Assembly (NCBI GenBank): GCA_015069335.1
Contig: SVIU01000003.1
Span: 1-52,251 of the forward strand
Length of the DNA: 52,251 bases
Origin: Clostridiales bacterium
GTDB taxonomy: Bacteria; Bacillota; Clostridia; Christensenellales; UBA1242
Direction of reading: 5' to 3'
In this document: one piece after another, positions 7,501-16,671 of the stretch
Position numbering within the stretch: position 1 is the stretch's first letter
How the letters are laid out: every line of letters starts with the position of its first letter
Made by a program: the position numbers and the translations under genes
The notes under the pieces: generated by a model
What the model saw: the letters and a program-made list of their open reading frames with translations, nothing else
What the model was told of the DNA's origin: nothing
Databases searched by the model: none

Positions 7501-10500
7501 ATAGACAAGTTATACCAAATTGTTTTATTTGCTCTTGTGCTTGTCAATCTTTGACCATCCCAACTCCAATTATCAACGGTTGTTCCAGGCATTTTGATAT
7601 AAGATTCTAAATCTTCAGCACTTCCGCCATCTTCCGTATAGAAAATTTTAAACCCAGAGGCATTTTCTTGGTCAGCCCACTTAATAACACCACGTTCAAC
7701 ATGTGCTTGTACAGGGTCCAAAACTCTAATATTGATAAAACCAGATGGTTTTCCGTTTAACACATTTGAGTTGTTACCCATAACTTGTACAAAAATTTGT
7801 TGAACATCTGAATTTAATTGTCCACTTTCGACAAGGTCTACCAAACTAATACTATTTGGCTTTGCCTCAGCATTTGCATTAACAGTTTTTAAAACTTTTC
7901 TTTTTAACTTGTCGGTTTCTTCATCATGATAAACAGCAACCAATTGATACTCTGTATTGCTAGCAGTTAAATAGTTACTGTTTGTATTAACGTTGTTAAA
8001 GATCAAATTATAACTGCCGTCATTTGAATTATCTACTGCCTTAATTGTTGGAGCTGGCGCAACATAGAATGTGCCAACCGAAATAAAGTCTGAAGAGAAG
8101 TTTGAAACAAGTGCACCTTCGGCGTTTGTTTGTTGCGATAATCCAAGTTGTCTTATTGAAAGAGTATATTCACCGGCAGGAAGTTGCAATCTTGAACTTA
8201 TGTCATGCAAGTTGTAATCTAAAGAATTAAATCCACCTTTTAATGAGTTGTTAAAGTTTGCCAGTTGTTCCCAGTGTTTAGCTTCCATCACTAACTCTTC
8301 AAACGAAGTGGGTTTTACTTCTCCTAAAAAGTTAATAACTGTATCAACATAAGAGTATGTAACAGCCGGATTATTTGTGGTTTTAAATACAATTTCAATC
8401 AATCCATCGCCTGAGCCGTTTTCTCCACCAATGGATCCATCATCATTAAGATCTCGGTTATATAATACCTCAATTCCATTTTTAAGACCATCCATACCAG
8501 AAGTAAAAAATGGGCTCATTATTCCATTGTTATTCTGTATATCACCAAGGGCAGAAATACCTGACAATTCAAAATACAACGAACCGTCTTTAATTTTTGG
8601 CATGCTTAAATTTGGCAATTTTTTAATAGTTATGTCCTGAGGTTCGTCGTTTTCATTTATATCTTTTAAAACAGACATTGAACTTGCCAAAACTGTAACA
8701 TCGGTTGTATTTATTGCCCTCATTGCAAAAGTATACTCAGTTGCAGTTTGCAAAATATCTTTAAGCATAAATGTAGTGTTTGAGTCATTTATGCCAACAG
8801 TTTTATAATAAGATTCATTAACATAACATGTGTATTGATTTGCCCCACTCACTCTATCAAATTTTATCATATTTTCGATTGGTGCTGAAACAGTTGTTGT
8901 TACATAAATATTCACGCTTGGCAATTTTGTAACTGTCAAAGGGATAGAAAAATCTGCAGTTAAATATGCAAGTCTACCAGTTGTCAATGCCGAACTACCC
9001 AATTGTGCAAAACTGATATTATACACCCCCGCTCCCCAATTTTTATCTGGGTCCAAAGTGTAGCCGTGGTTTGTTGAAACAACATTTGTTACACCATTGA
9101 TATTAAACAAATACACATTTTCTGTGTTAGGGTTTTGTTCCCATTTTGCTTTTGTTATTGTGTAATCATATATTGGATTTTCAACCGTTCCACCCATTTG
9201 CTCATGATATAGTTCAATAGCACCTGCATTTTGCAATCTTGCAACTTTAATGTAAGGTGCAGTTTCACCAGCATAGGTTATGTTTGCAAAATCTGAATAT
9301 ACATAACCTTCTTGTGTTGTTTTGCAATAAATCTTTACGCCAAGGTTTTCGTAAGATGCCAAATGGTTGTATAATTCTTGACAATAATAATATGTATTGC
9401 TGTCTTGTGTTGGAAATGCATATGTTTGCAAACTATATTCCCCTAGCATTTCTGCCAAAGAGCCATTTTGTTGATTGATTGTGTAAACTTGCATTGTATA
9501 TGCATGATTTTCCACATCAATATTTTGCTCTGTAAAGGTAAAGAAACCATAAGTTACCGAAAAATCATTTACGGCATTTAATTTGGTTACAGAATATGGT
9601 TCTGAATAATCACCATCAAAAACAATATTTGCCGACACAAATTCAGATCCCACATTGCCCACAGCACGAATTGCAACATTGTGCTGGCCACCATCAAAAC
9701 GCTCGCCTTGCAAGGTTTCACTTGTGTGTGTTGTGTAATCTGCCAAATAGTGAGTGTTGTCAACATTTAGCACATAATTGCTTGCACCTGTTACCGCTTG
9801 CCAATTTATTGAGCCATCGCTTGCCTCAATTTGTGCAGTAACGCCCAATTTTGTTCCAGAAATTGAAACCGGGTTTCCATCCAAATACAAAATTTCGCCA
9901 TGTATTCCACCCAAGCATTGAACAGTTATTGTCCAGTTGTTTGCGAATTTTTGTTTAAGAACTAAATCTGTTATTTCAAAATTAATGTCGCTTGTGTTGT
10001 AATCTTCAACAATTTGTCCATCTATCAACACGTTGGCAATTGCAACGTTATTGTTGTTTTTTGCTGAGAAGTGAATTATTGAATTTTGATCTCTATAAAA
10101 GCCAAGCTCGGTTGCAGAAACAGTTGTTGTTACCGTTTTTTCTACAACATTTGAAGGGATTTGTTTTTGATTTTGATCTACAGCATAAATAGAAAAATCA
10201 ATTGTTTGTTGAACTGTCATATCTACTAAAGAATTATCATCTAAATATCTATATGACTCGCCATATTTAATAACATTTAATACACCGTCTTTTTCTACTG
10301 TGGCTAATTGATTTAAAATTTCTCTTCCGCCAATTTTTGCCAATATCATAAATTTAACATTGTTGCCATAAGTAGAATAATTATCAATTACAATATGTTT
10401 GCTAGTAAATGTAAGTTGTGGCATAGCAATTCTTTCAACTGTTGCCTCTTTTATGCTAGACAAGGTGGTTTGACCATCACCCATAGCAACAAGAGTGAGT

Positions 10501-13500
10501 TTTATTTCGCCCGCAAACAAATTGCTTAGTTGACTTCTAAAGATATCTGTTGATGTAACATCAGACGCAAATGGCGTTGTGGCGGTTGTTGATGTGCCGT
10601 AAGCATAAGTCAAACTATATGATTTGGCATTTGCAACTTGAGCCCAAGTGATGTCACCCAATTGAGACATTGTTAATTCTGCACTTGCAGACAATCTAAC
10701 AACTGAAGTTTCTGCACTATAAGCAGAATTTATATAGCCCGTTGCTCCAATTGCTTGAACAGAAATTTTCCATTCGCCAACATCTTGCAACAAACCACTT
10801 TCCGCATCTAAAGTGTAGGTCGTATTTGCTCCAACCAAGTTGATTGTTTGTCTTACTGCCCCACGATAAACAAATTTGATATTATAGCCTGCAACTTCCG
10901 CGCCTGCAGTGTCAACATTCCAACTGATATCAACATTTGTTTGGGCATTGTCGCCAGCATTAGCTGTTATTGTAACATTGGTTGGTGCGTTGATTATTTT
11001 TACCTCTACATCATTTGAATATGCAGATGACAAATAATTTTCAGCGTCTAGTATAGTGTATTCATTTAACACCTTTTTAATTTTAATAAATTTTTGTCCA
11101 GTCAAACCATTTAAAATTGTTTGATATTCTGGCAATGTAAAATCTATGTTGTTGTTTTGACTTGGTGTAATATTTTTGTGATGTTCTTGAGTGATCTCAC
11201 CATTTTGCATACCAAAGAAACAAACATCATAGTAGTAATTTTCAAAAGGCAAATCTTCTTCATTTGACCAAGTTGCCTTGCTTTCTAATATTGTCAAGTT
11301 GCCATTTGTACTTAATTTTTCCAAACGAGTGAATGTATGGGGTTTTGTTGCACTATTTAAATAGAAGCAATAATTTGACTGAGTGTCGTTAACAGCCAAA
11401 TGCCTCATTGTAACCGTTTGCGCCTCACCAGTGATTGTTGTAAGATCTTGAATTTCGTTGTTGTTGCTTATAACCAACAATTTTTGTGCACCTGTTGGCA
11501 ACTGATAAACAAGAGTTTCGTCAACACCAACTTTAACACCTGTTGGTGATTGCAATCTAGTTATTGTAAATTTGTATATGGTTGTTGCACTTTCTATTTT
11601 TTCGGTTAGTGTCAAAACATAATCTTTTACATCCGCAAACAAAGCATTTGAAAGAGTTGTTGTTGTTACTCCACTTATTGTATTTTGACTTTGGAATAAA
11701 TCGTAAGTTGCGCCGTCTTTTGCAGTCCAATTTATTGTTAAGTTTTCACTTTCCTCATTTTCTGTTACTTCTACATTTAATGCCTCATCAGCCAATTGGA
11801 AGTAAAGTTTGTTGGAAACAGCAGAAATGTCAACTTGTGTGCCAGAAGAAATAAATGTTCCGTTTTCATACTTGCCAGCAATATTGCCATTTAAGTTTTC
11901 CAAAATGTACTCAACGCTTATTTCAACTGGTTGAGAAAGGTTAAACCCTTGTGCTTCAAAATTATATTTTGTCAAATCGTATTCATTTTTTGATGAACTT
12001 ATTTCCACTCCATCTGTTTTTGATGGTTGTCTGAACACAACCTTTTTAACAAAAGTTCCAGTTTTTGAAGTCTCCCAGGTTAGTTTCATTCCACCATTTG
12101 TTAATGTTATTGGGCTTCTAACAACTTTAAATTCAGAAACATCACTATCTAAATAGTAAACGCCATTTGTTATGTCTAGGTTTGAAATATATTGTATTCT
12201 TACAACATCTTCAGCATCACCCGACAATGTGTTTGATTCTTGACCATCAATCCAAATTTTTGTTGTTGCCCATGATGGTGCGTCAACTGCCGAAATAACT
12301 TCTTGGCCATCAAGCTTAAATTTTTGAGGCGCAGATGTTTTTATGACATTTACACTTGAATTATCTGAATTTGAGTATAGACTATTGCTCACGCTTGAAG
12401 CATAAACGTTAAAGACATACGTAAGCTTATTTTCTTCATCTCCTGGTTGATTAAAACATTCGGTTACATCAATGACAACCATGTCAGAAGAAGTGTGAGT
12501 TTTTGTTAAAGTTGGGTAAGCAACATTATTAACCGAAACATAATAAGTGTCAGCGCCATCAACCGGCTCAAAGCTCAACTGATAACCATCTCCCGATTCT
12601 GACCTGCCAAATTGCAAACTTGGCGAGTTTAGTTGTTTGCGGAAGGTTATTGAGGTTTTTGCCCAATCTGATGCACTTAACACTAAACCTTGTGTTGTTG
12701 GTTGTGTGCTTTGAGATGCTTCGGCCTTAACTTTAAAATCATATTCCCCGGCAGCCAATACTCTATATTCTATTTGTTGCTCGATTGTTTGCCCCTGCGT
12801 AACTGTGCCGGTGGTTTTGTTGATTATTTCCCACGAATATACAAATGGAACGGTTAAACCATAATCTGCTGACTGCCACTTAAAAGTGTTATCAGTTTGA
12901 TCAATTTGCAAGTTTGCACAAACGCTTAATTTATGAACGCTAAGCGAAGTTGCGCTGCTGTATGTGCATAGTCTTTCCACCAGCGCGTCAGCACCTGAAG
13001 CAATAATTGAAACAGTGTATGTTCCCACACTGGCAAACAGGTTGGAAACCTTGCCCACAACACCATTTGCAGAAATGCTGTCAAATGTTTGTCTTACCCC
13101 AGTTGGGCCTACAATTTCACAACCAAAATTGGTTGCGTTTTGTAAAGAGATGTTTGAAATAACATATCTTTCATAAGCCTCATCTTCGCCTGAAAGTTGA
13201 ATTTGCTGTATGCTGTGTTGCAAATTTTCAATTTGTCCAAGTTTGATAATTGTATATGCCTCACTCAATTGAGAGTTGATTTCATTACCGTTTGTTGTGC
13301 AAAGTTTAACCGTTAGGCTATATTCGCCAGCAACAATTTCCGTATCCGTAAAATCAATTTGGCAAGTGCCATTGTTCTGAGAAATTTCAGCACTTTCGTT
13401 TTCTAATAATTCGCCATTTAAATAAACTTCATAATTATTTCCGCTATTGGCATTAAACTGATCATGATAGGCCTTGTCTATTTCTAATGTGCCCGATGAT

Positions 13501-14672
13501 TTTATAAACTTAAAAATAGGTGCAGGAAGTTTTGTAACTGTGGCAGTTTCCACAGCACCACTGTTTAAATAATGCTTTGTTGTATCAAATTCCTGATTTT
13601 CGCCATTGTCGCCAAAAGCAATAACTTGCAACTTGTAGCCAACTGGCTCGTCGTATATTTCATCTGACAAATCAAAAACCGTTTGTGTTTGCGACTCCAA
13701 TTTTGAAATTGTTTCGGTTTTTATTAGGGTTTGGCTTGAGCCATCAACTTTGTAAACATTAACATTGTAGCCATAAACTCCGGTTTGTGTGTCAGTCCAA
13801 ACAAATTGACCATTTTTAACCTCCACTTGTGGAGTGCCTAGCCTTGAAAGTGTCAAAACTTGACCTTCTGTGCCAAAAACATTGGTGTCAGATTCTAAAG
13901 CTGAAATTACAGAAATTGAATAATCGGTTGCTTCATTTAGTTCACAAGCAAAAGTTTTTTCTGTAATTTTTTCACTTAACACACCGTCTTTTTTTACATA
14001 AAAATGAGTTATATTATTTTCCGCTTCCCAAGAAAGTGTGTTTGTTTGATCGTTGTATTTTATTGCTGTAGGAGCAGAAAGTTTTGTAAAGGTATATTTT
14101 TCAGAAAGTTCACTTGCGCCAACACCATTTCTGCCAAGGCAAGAAACTTCAACATCAAAAGTGCCAATTTCTGAAATTGCAAAACTGTTTGTATTTACAA
14201 TTTCTTGCTTAAAAGGCTCACCGTTTTTGGTTATGTTTATTTGATATTGAGTTGCAACAATGTTGCTTTCAGTTACTCTATCCCAAACAATATTTCCCTC
14301 AGCGTTGTCATAATGCACATTTGTTGGTGCAGAAAAATTGAAGGATGTTCCCTTGACTTCAATCTCTAAATAGCCATCATAATTTTGAGCAGTGATTATA
14401 ACAGTGCCTTCTTTTGTGGTTGTAACAACAGTTTGCCTTGGAGTAACCACTGCAATGCTATTGTCGCTGCTTTTAAACTGCACATCGGCAATGTTGCAGC
14501 CGGTTAATTCCACGTAGTCGGCAAGATCAATTTCTTGCTCGATTGCCATAAGAATTTTTGACTCTTTAAAAGTTAGGCTGCCTTTTGCACCACCGCCACA
14601 TGCACCAAAAAATAGTGCACTGCAAAATAGTGCGATACCAACCAAAATAAATTTAAAACCTTTGTTTTTCAT
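4515..14672 (-). CDS. Giant Fn3-repeat lipoprotein, putative surface adhesin (3385 aa)
   Basis: A lipoprotein signal peptide (MKNKGFKFILVGIALFCSALFFGAC) puts the lipidated Cys at residue 25. Residues about 30-110 resemble a Big_2 domain (FKSSDNSIAVVTP...GTVIITAQ). From about 115 to 2935 there is a long row of Fn3-like units of roughly 90-100 residues, each marked by patterns such as LSAPTAIKYN...LSWE or NAPTNVTIT...ISWN. I estimate 25-30 units. One loop carries a calcium-site-like DLNDDGSIGG. Residues about 2941-3385 start GTEENPYIVADETQFNNM and contain NIGGIVAY and VGGLIGLNE, typical of GLUG/beta-helix repeats. No LPXTG, SLH or cell-wall-binding domain is visible, so the lipid is the probable anchor. 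The start has AAAGGAAG upstream. An adhesive or binding role is inference; the ligand is unknown. Confidence 0.88.
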   Translation of the reverse strand: MKNKGFKFILVGIALFCSALFFGACGGGAKGSLTFKESKILMAIEQEIDLADYVELTGCNIADVQFKSSDNSIAVVTPRQTVVTTTKEGTVIITAQNYDGYLEIEVKGTSFNFSAPTNVHYDNAEGNIVWDRVTESNIVATQYQINITKNGEPFKQEIVNTNSFAISEIGTFDVEVSCLGRNGVGASELSEKYTFTKLSAPTAIKYNDQTNTLSWEAENNITHFYVKKDGVLSEKITEKTFACELNEATDYSISVISALESDTNVFGTEGQVLTLSRLGTPQVEVKNGQFVWTDTQTGVYGYNVNVYKVDGSSQTLIKTETISKLESQTQTVFDLSDEIYDEPVGYKLQVIAFGDNGENQEFDTTKHYLNSGAVETATVTKLPAPIFKFIKSSGTLEIDKAYHDQFNANSGNNYEVYLNGELLENESAEISQNNGTCQIDFTDTEIVAGEYSLTVKLCTTNGNEINSQLSEAYTIIKLGQIENLQHSIQQIQLSGEDEAYERYVISNISLQNATNFGCEIVGPTGVRQTFDSISANGVVGKVSNLFASVGTYTVSIIASGADALVERLCTYSSATSLSVHKLSVCANLQIDQTDNTFKWQSADYGLTVPFVYSWEIINKTTGTVTQGQTIEQQIEYRVLAAGEYDFKVKAEASQSTQPTTQGLVLSASDWAKTSITFRKQLNSPSLQFGRSESGDGYQLSFEPVDGADTYYVSVNNVAYPTLTKTHTSSDMVVIDVTECFNQPGDEENKLTYVFNVYASSVSNSLYSNSDNSSVNVIKTSAPQKFKLDGQEVISAVDAPSWATTKIWIDGQESNTLSGDAEDVVRIQYISNLDITNGVYYLDSDVSEFKVVRSPITLTNGGMKLTWETSKTGTFVKKVVFRQPSKTDGVEISSSKNEYDLTKYNFEAQGFNLSQPVEISVEYILENLNGNIAGKYENGTFISSGTQVDISAVSNKLYFQLADEALNVEVTENEESENLTINWTAKDGATYDLFQSQNTISGVTTTTLSNALFADVKDYVLTLTEKIESATTIYKFTITRLQSPTGVKVGVDETLVYQLPTGAQKLLVISNNNEIQDLTTITGEAQTVTMRHLAVNDTQSNYCFYLNSATKPHTFTRLEKLSTNGNLTILESKATWSNEEDLPFENYYYDVCFFGMQNGEITQEHHKNITPSQNNNIDFTLPEYQTILNGLTGQKFIKIKKVLNEYTILDAENYLSSAYSNDVEVKIINAPTNVTITANAGDNAQTNVDISWNVDTAGAEVAGYNIKFVYRGAVRQTINLVGANTTYTLDAESGLLQDVGEWKISVQAIGATGYINSAYSAETSVVRLSASAELTMSQLGDITWAQVANAKSYSLTYAYGTSTTATTPFASDVTSTDIFRSQLSNLFAGEIKLTLVAMGDGQTTLSSIKEATVERIAMPQLTFTSKHIVIDNYSTYGNNVKFMILAKIGGREILNQLATVEKDGVLNVIKYGESYRYLDDNSLVDMTVQQTIDFSIYAVDQNQKQIPSNVVEKTVTTTVSATELGFYRDQNSIIHFSAKNNNNVAIANVLIDGQIVEDYNTSDINFEITDLVLKQKFANNWTITVQCLGGIHGEILYLDGNPVSISGTKLGVTAQIEASDGSINWQAVTGASNYVLNVDNTHYLADYTTHTSETLQGERFDGGQHNVAIRAVGNVGSEFVSANIVFDGDYSEPYSVTKLNAVNDFSVTYGFFTFTEQNIDVENHAYTMQVYTINQQNGSLAEMLGEYSLQTYAFPTQDSNTYYYCQELYNHLASYENLGVKIYCKTTQEGYVYSDFANITYAGETAPYIKVARLQNAGAIELYHEQMGGTVENPIYDYTITKAKWEQNPNTENVYLFNINGVTNVVSTNHGYTLDPDKNWGAGVYNISFAQLGSSALTTGRLAYLTADFSIPLTVTKLPSVNIYVTTTVSAPIENMIKFDRVSGANQYTCYVNESYYKTVGINDSNTTFMLKDILQTATEYTFAMRAINTTDVTVLASSMSVLKDINENDEPQDITIKKLPNLSMPKIKDGSLYFELSGISALGDIQNNNGIMSPFFTSGMDGLKNGIEVLYNRDLNDDGSIGGENGSGDGLIEIVFKTTNNPAVTYSYVDTVINFLGEVKPTSFEELVMEAKHWEQLANFNNSLKGGFNSLDYNLHDISSRLQLPAGEYTLSIRQLGLSQQTNAEGALVSNFSSDFISVGTFYVAPAPTIKAVDNSNDGSYNLIFNNVNTNSNYLTASNTEYQLVAVYHDEETDKLKRKVLKTVNANAEAKPNSISLVDLVESGQLNSDVQQIFVQVMGNNSNVLNGKPSGFINIRVLDPVQAHVERGVIKWADQENASGFKIFYTEDGGSAEDLESYIKMPGTTVDNWSWDGQRLTSTRANKTIWYNLSIQAHGSQGFTISEGDSFTLSGTKTNLGQICKLPTVDNDATAVNSISIINGLYVWSHVENATQYDAFVGKNPENLTQQQNVANNIAGQIQYETQVDGDDVYYYCFTAVGTLTGQLGSATQIYLTSNMSKQNQGARVEEITEVNFTNGVISWEPGMITGNYKLTFSATKNGEPEDPIVIFTTETFIDTNSHAKLMNYGTYNVKIQAAWEGKAAVTNTDAYYLISNTTRNTNEVDYTKFDPVENISVKGGIISWNFGNSNGVPNANYKFVLDFSTTIDGTLQTSQIIVEPTDENIKDGKYFYEGVVFENIAISTEDNITLNIYVVAAEQVVENYVKSQTTQMKDISQYESIKPEYIKVKLSQAESTYGNLEISWDEYDDRGSGLTYEIKFEGIEQTYQTDSKTFIADHDFNLGTIEDEGVVISIRVIPKSNNDGTSTTGYISSTWTEKTISSPSRISDLVYNQETYTLTWSWVGSSDNNSYQYKIIDEVTYKDATTGQDITTSYIVYSDIDDTQYQPFHIGTHEISIAVIVRNSDDSAFMSGYETAAVCVFDIFETGNGTEENPYIVADETQFNNMKYRLSKDLKNNYYGIVQVEEDGTEYITKLEDNKKSDIYYFKQESNLIVNIDEHNSVDNTLHATDEVPFNNIYDGDKYALTLNYSHDAGLKNDLNISLFGVLGDLAEIKNVKLFFTFVSDEKGGLEEYNCLSPEAINITDETATITVLSSKNYGKITNIMIGEPESAIKIGTKFKHLNFTFISEYNYGTLRDIYNYYNIDIKYFGDNEQSANIASLVMTNEKTIKGVKNCGNISVYGSGVNTSTNIGGIAVENVGGEIIAAANTSKITAADTICNIGGIVAYVTHKGKTGSLSYCYSTTEFDVYSTRDIGSFVVGGLIGLNETINFEISYSYADITKPASSQTTIYQILGKTTDIKALSVYYKSSEISGAERDFNGVEYYNNIADIIAVEGMSKDNELYTFDETTGSLQWESVFEASWQEVVE

Positions 14673-14842
14673 AACTTTCTTCCTTTATGTTTTGTTTTGC
14701 ATATTACTTGCAAATATTTTAACACTTTTTGCAATATTTTATCAAATAAAATACGGCAATATTTTATATTAAATATAAATATTTAAAATTTGCCCACATT
14801 TACAAAATAAATTTTCAATTATTTTTTTAATAAAAAACACCC

Positions 14843-14869
14843 AAAAAAACCACAAATTAAGGTTTTTTG
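14843..14869 (-). terminator. Terminator between sipL and the giant lipoprotein gene
   Basis: AAAAAACC and GGTTTTTT pair around a 9-nt loop, inside a very T-rich 240-nt gap (14673-14911). The rest of that gap is A/T-rich with no gene; it must hold the promoter of the lipoprotein gene, but I see no clear -35/-10 pair. Confidence 0.55.
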
Positions 14870-14911
14870 AGCATTTTTTTGATTTTTTTATTAATTTTTA
14901 CATATTTTTTG

Positions 14912-16450
14912 TTAATTTTTTGCTAATTTTTTTTGAAAATAAAGTGCAATATTCTGATCGCGGTCAAGCGGGTCAACAAGGTCTGGATTTTGAGAAATTA
15001 TTGTTTCGGTTGGTATTTTTAAATTTTTTGCAATGTCCCAAAAACTCTCGCCAGCCTTGCCAAAATATATTTCAACAGCGCCATCTCTTTGAGGCAACGC
15101 CCCCAAACTTTCAACCTTGCTTACCATTGCAACTGGTTGTTTGCAACTTACATTTACAAATGCTTTTGCTTTTGCATCAAAATATATTTCTCTGCCACGT
15201 TTGACCATTACGTCAACATCACTCAAGCAAATATACGCCTCTAAAAACGCATTTTCTGATACTTCAGTTTTTTTATTTAACACATAAGGAATTTCAATTT
15301 CCACAGCTTGCAACGAGCCAAGTTCGTCATTTAAATATATAACATTCGCAGAAATTATGCCCTCAACATACATTTTGCCATCAGAGACATAGTTGTTGCT
15401 TATTGACACATTAAGGTTGTTTGCACACAAAAATTTATCAACCCTTGGTTGGCTTTCTAAAAGCGTAACATTCCCCTCGATTTTTTCTTCTATATATTCA
15501 TTGTTGCAAGGTTTGAAGCAATCTTGTTTGTCGTTTAGCACCGATAAAACCTCTTGGGTGGAATATAAGTCTTCGGCAGTCAAAACAATGCTTGTTTCAA
15601 AAACATTAACGCAAGCAACAACTGGAACATTTGTGCCAATTATTGTGTCGCCGTCATCTTTTTCTTCTAGTTCAACAGTTATACCCTCATTTATTACGCT
15701 TGCAAAAATTTCGGCATCAAAGTCCTTGTTTGTGTTTTCAACTTCAATTTCTTGCTTGAAGTTGCGTGAAATGGTTATTGTTTCAAGCTCTGACGGATCT
15801 TGTTTGTTGGCATAAAGCACTTTTGTGTGCATTTCGCCCTCGATTGATACAAAATTTGTGCCAACCGTCCATTCTTTTACAAGCACATCGGTGTTTGTCA
15901 TCAACACCTTTTTGACTCCGTCTTTTACTGTTGCCTCAAGCGTTTCTTCAAACCTTGTGCATGATTGACTTTTTAAGGCAACGACTTCTTTTTCGGCATT
16001 TTTAACACACACACCTTGCGCGCAATCTTTTAAATATGTCATATCTTTATTTGTGTTTAAAACACCACAAAATTCAATTGTTACAACAACCTTAACTTGA
16101 TTTCCAATTTCTTTGTCAAAATCTACGCCAACCACTTTTGCGCACAAATTAATTTTTGTTGCCGGCGTTATGTTTTCGTTGGTTAGTTTATGCACAAAAG
16201 GGCTGACCGATGTTTGATTATTAAGTTCGCCCGTCTCGGTAACATAAACCAAATTTGTAACCACTTTGCCCGACACATTGCACTCTTTGTTTAGTGCCTC
16301 AATGGGCAAATCTAAATCCACCCTGCAATTAGACGATAAAATTTTTAAAACACCATCGCCCTCAATTGATATATTGCTTTCAAGCACCATTTGCTCTGGT
16401 TGCAATTTAACTTTGTTTAGCAATTGAATATTGTCATAAATATTTTCCAT
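14912..16450 (-). CDS. sipL: SPOCS (DUF3794) and LysM protein, SipL-like
   Basis: The protein has 512 residues. The N-terminal three quarters carry SPOCS/DUF3794 repeats (VSGKVVTNLVYVTETGELNNQ near residue 55, VKVVVTIEFCGVL, VEGIISANVIYLNDELGSLQ). A LysM domain (AGESFWDIAKNLKIPTETII) ends it at about 460-505. Clostridioides SipL has the same architecture and length and links SpoIVA to the forespore coat. There is no signal peptide, which suits a mother-cell cytoplasmic coat morphogen. The start has GGAGG at good spacing. It follows spoIIE in the same direction across a 220-nt gap. I am confident of the domains and fairly confident of the SipL role. Confidence 0.82.
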   Translation of the reverse strand: MENIYDNIQLLNKVKLQPEQMVLESNISIEGDGVLKILSSNCRVDLDLPIEALNKECNVSGKVVTNLVYVTETGELNNQTSVSPFVHKLTNENITPATKINLCAKVVGVDFDKEIGNQVKVVVTIEFCGVLNTNKDMTYLKDCAQGVCVKNAEKEVVALKSQSCTRFEETLEATVKDGVKKVLMTNTDVLVKEWTVGTNFVSIEGEMHTKVLYANKQDPSELETITISRNFKQEIEVENTNKDFDAEIFASVINEGITVELEEKDDGDTIIGTNVPVVACVNVFETSIVLTAEDLYSTQEVLSVLNDKQDCFKPCNNEYIEEKIEGNVTLLESQPRVDKFLCANNLNVSISNNYVSDGKMYVEGIISANVIYLNDELGSLQAVEIEIPYVLNKKTEVSENAFLEAYICLSDVDVMVKRGREIYFDAKAKAFVNVSCKQPVAMVSKVESLGALPQRDGAVEIYFGKAGESFWDIAKNLKIPTETIISQNPDLVDPLDRDQNIALYFQKKLAKN

Positions 16451-16471
16451 AAAACCTCCACTCGTTAGAAT

Positions 16472-16500
16472 ATTTTATTTTGCAAAATACAAAAATATGA
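16472..16500 (-). promoter_or_regulatory. Possible sigma-E-type promoter of sipL
   Basis: On the minus strand TCATATT (16494-16500), 14 nt, then AATAAAAT (16472-16479). The sigma-E pattern is TCATATT-N14-CATACAAT; the -10 differs at two positions. It lies about 25 nt above the sipL start. A mother-cell sigma factor would fit the product. Confidence 0.35.
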
Positions 16501-16602
16501 CTGGAATAACAAATAAAATGTACACAACTTAAATTTGCCCGCAAAATTGTTTTTGTCAAAACTTGCTTGTACAATTTTATATATTTATCGGCGAAGCCAT
16601 CC

Positions 16603-16669
16603 TTCACTATTCACTATTCACTATTCACTTTTCACTATTCACTATTCACTCGCCTCGCCTTAGCGAGGC
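16603..16669 (-). repeat. Hairpin plus GTGAATA tract after spoIIE
   Basis: Read on the spoIIE sense strand, 2 nt after the stop comes the hairpin GCCTCGC-TAAG-GCGAGGC. It is followed by seven tandem 7-mers of the GTGAATA/GTGAAAA type ending GTGAAGG. The same hairpin-tract arrangement recurs after greA, rpmH and dnaA with different stem sequences. Confidence 0.8.
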
Positions 16670-16671
16670 TG

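Noticed and set aside
16603-16651. Possible iteron origin or DnaA-box array
   Set aside because: The 7-bp unit TTCACTA does not resemble a DnaA box, and it lies by a sporulation gene as part of the hairpin family.
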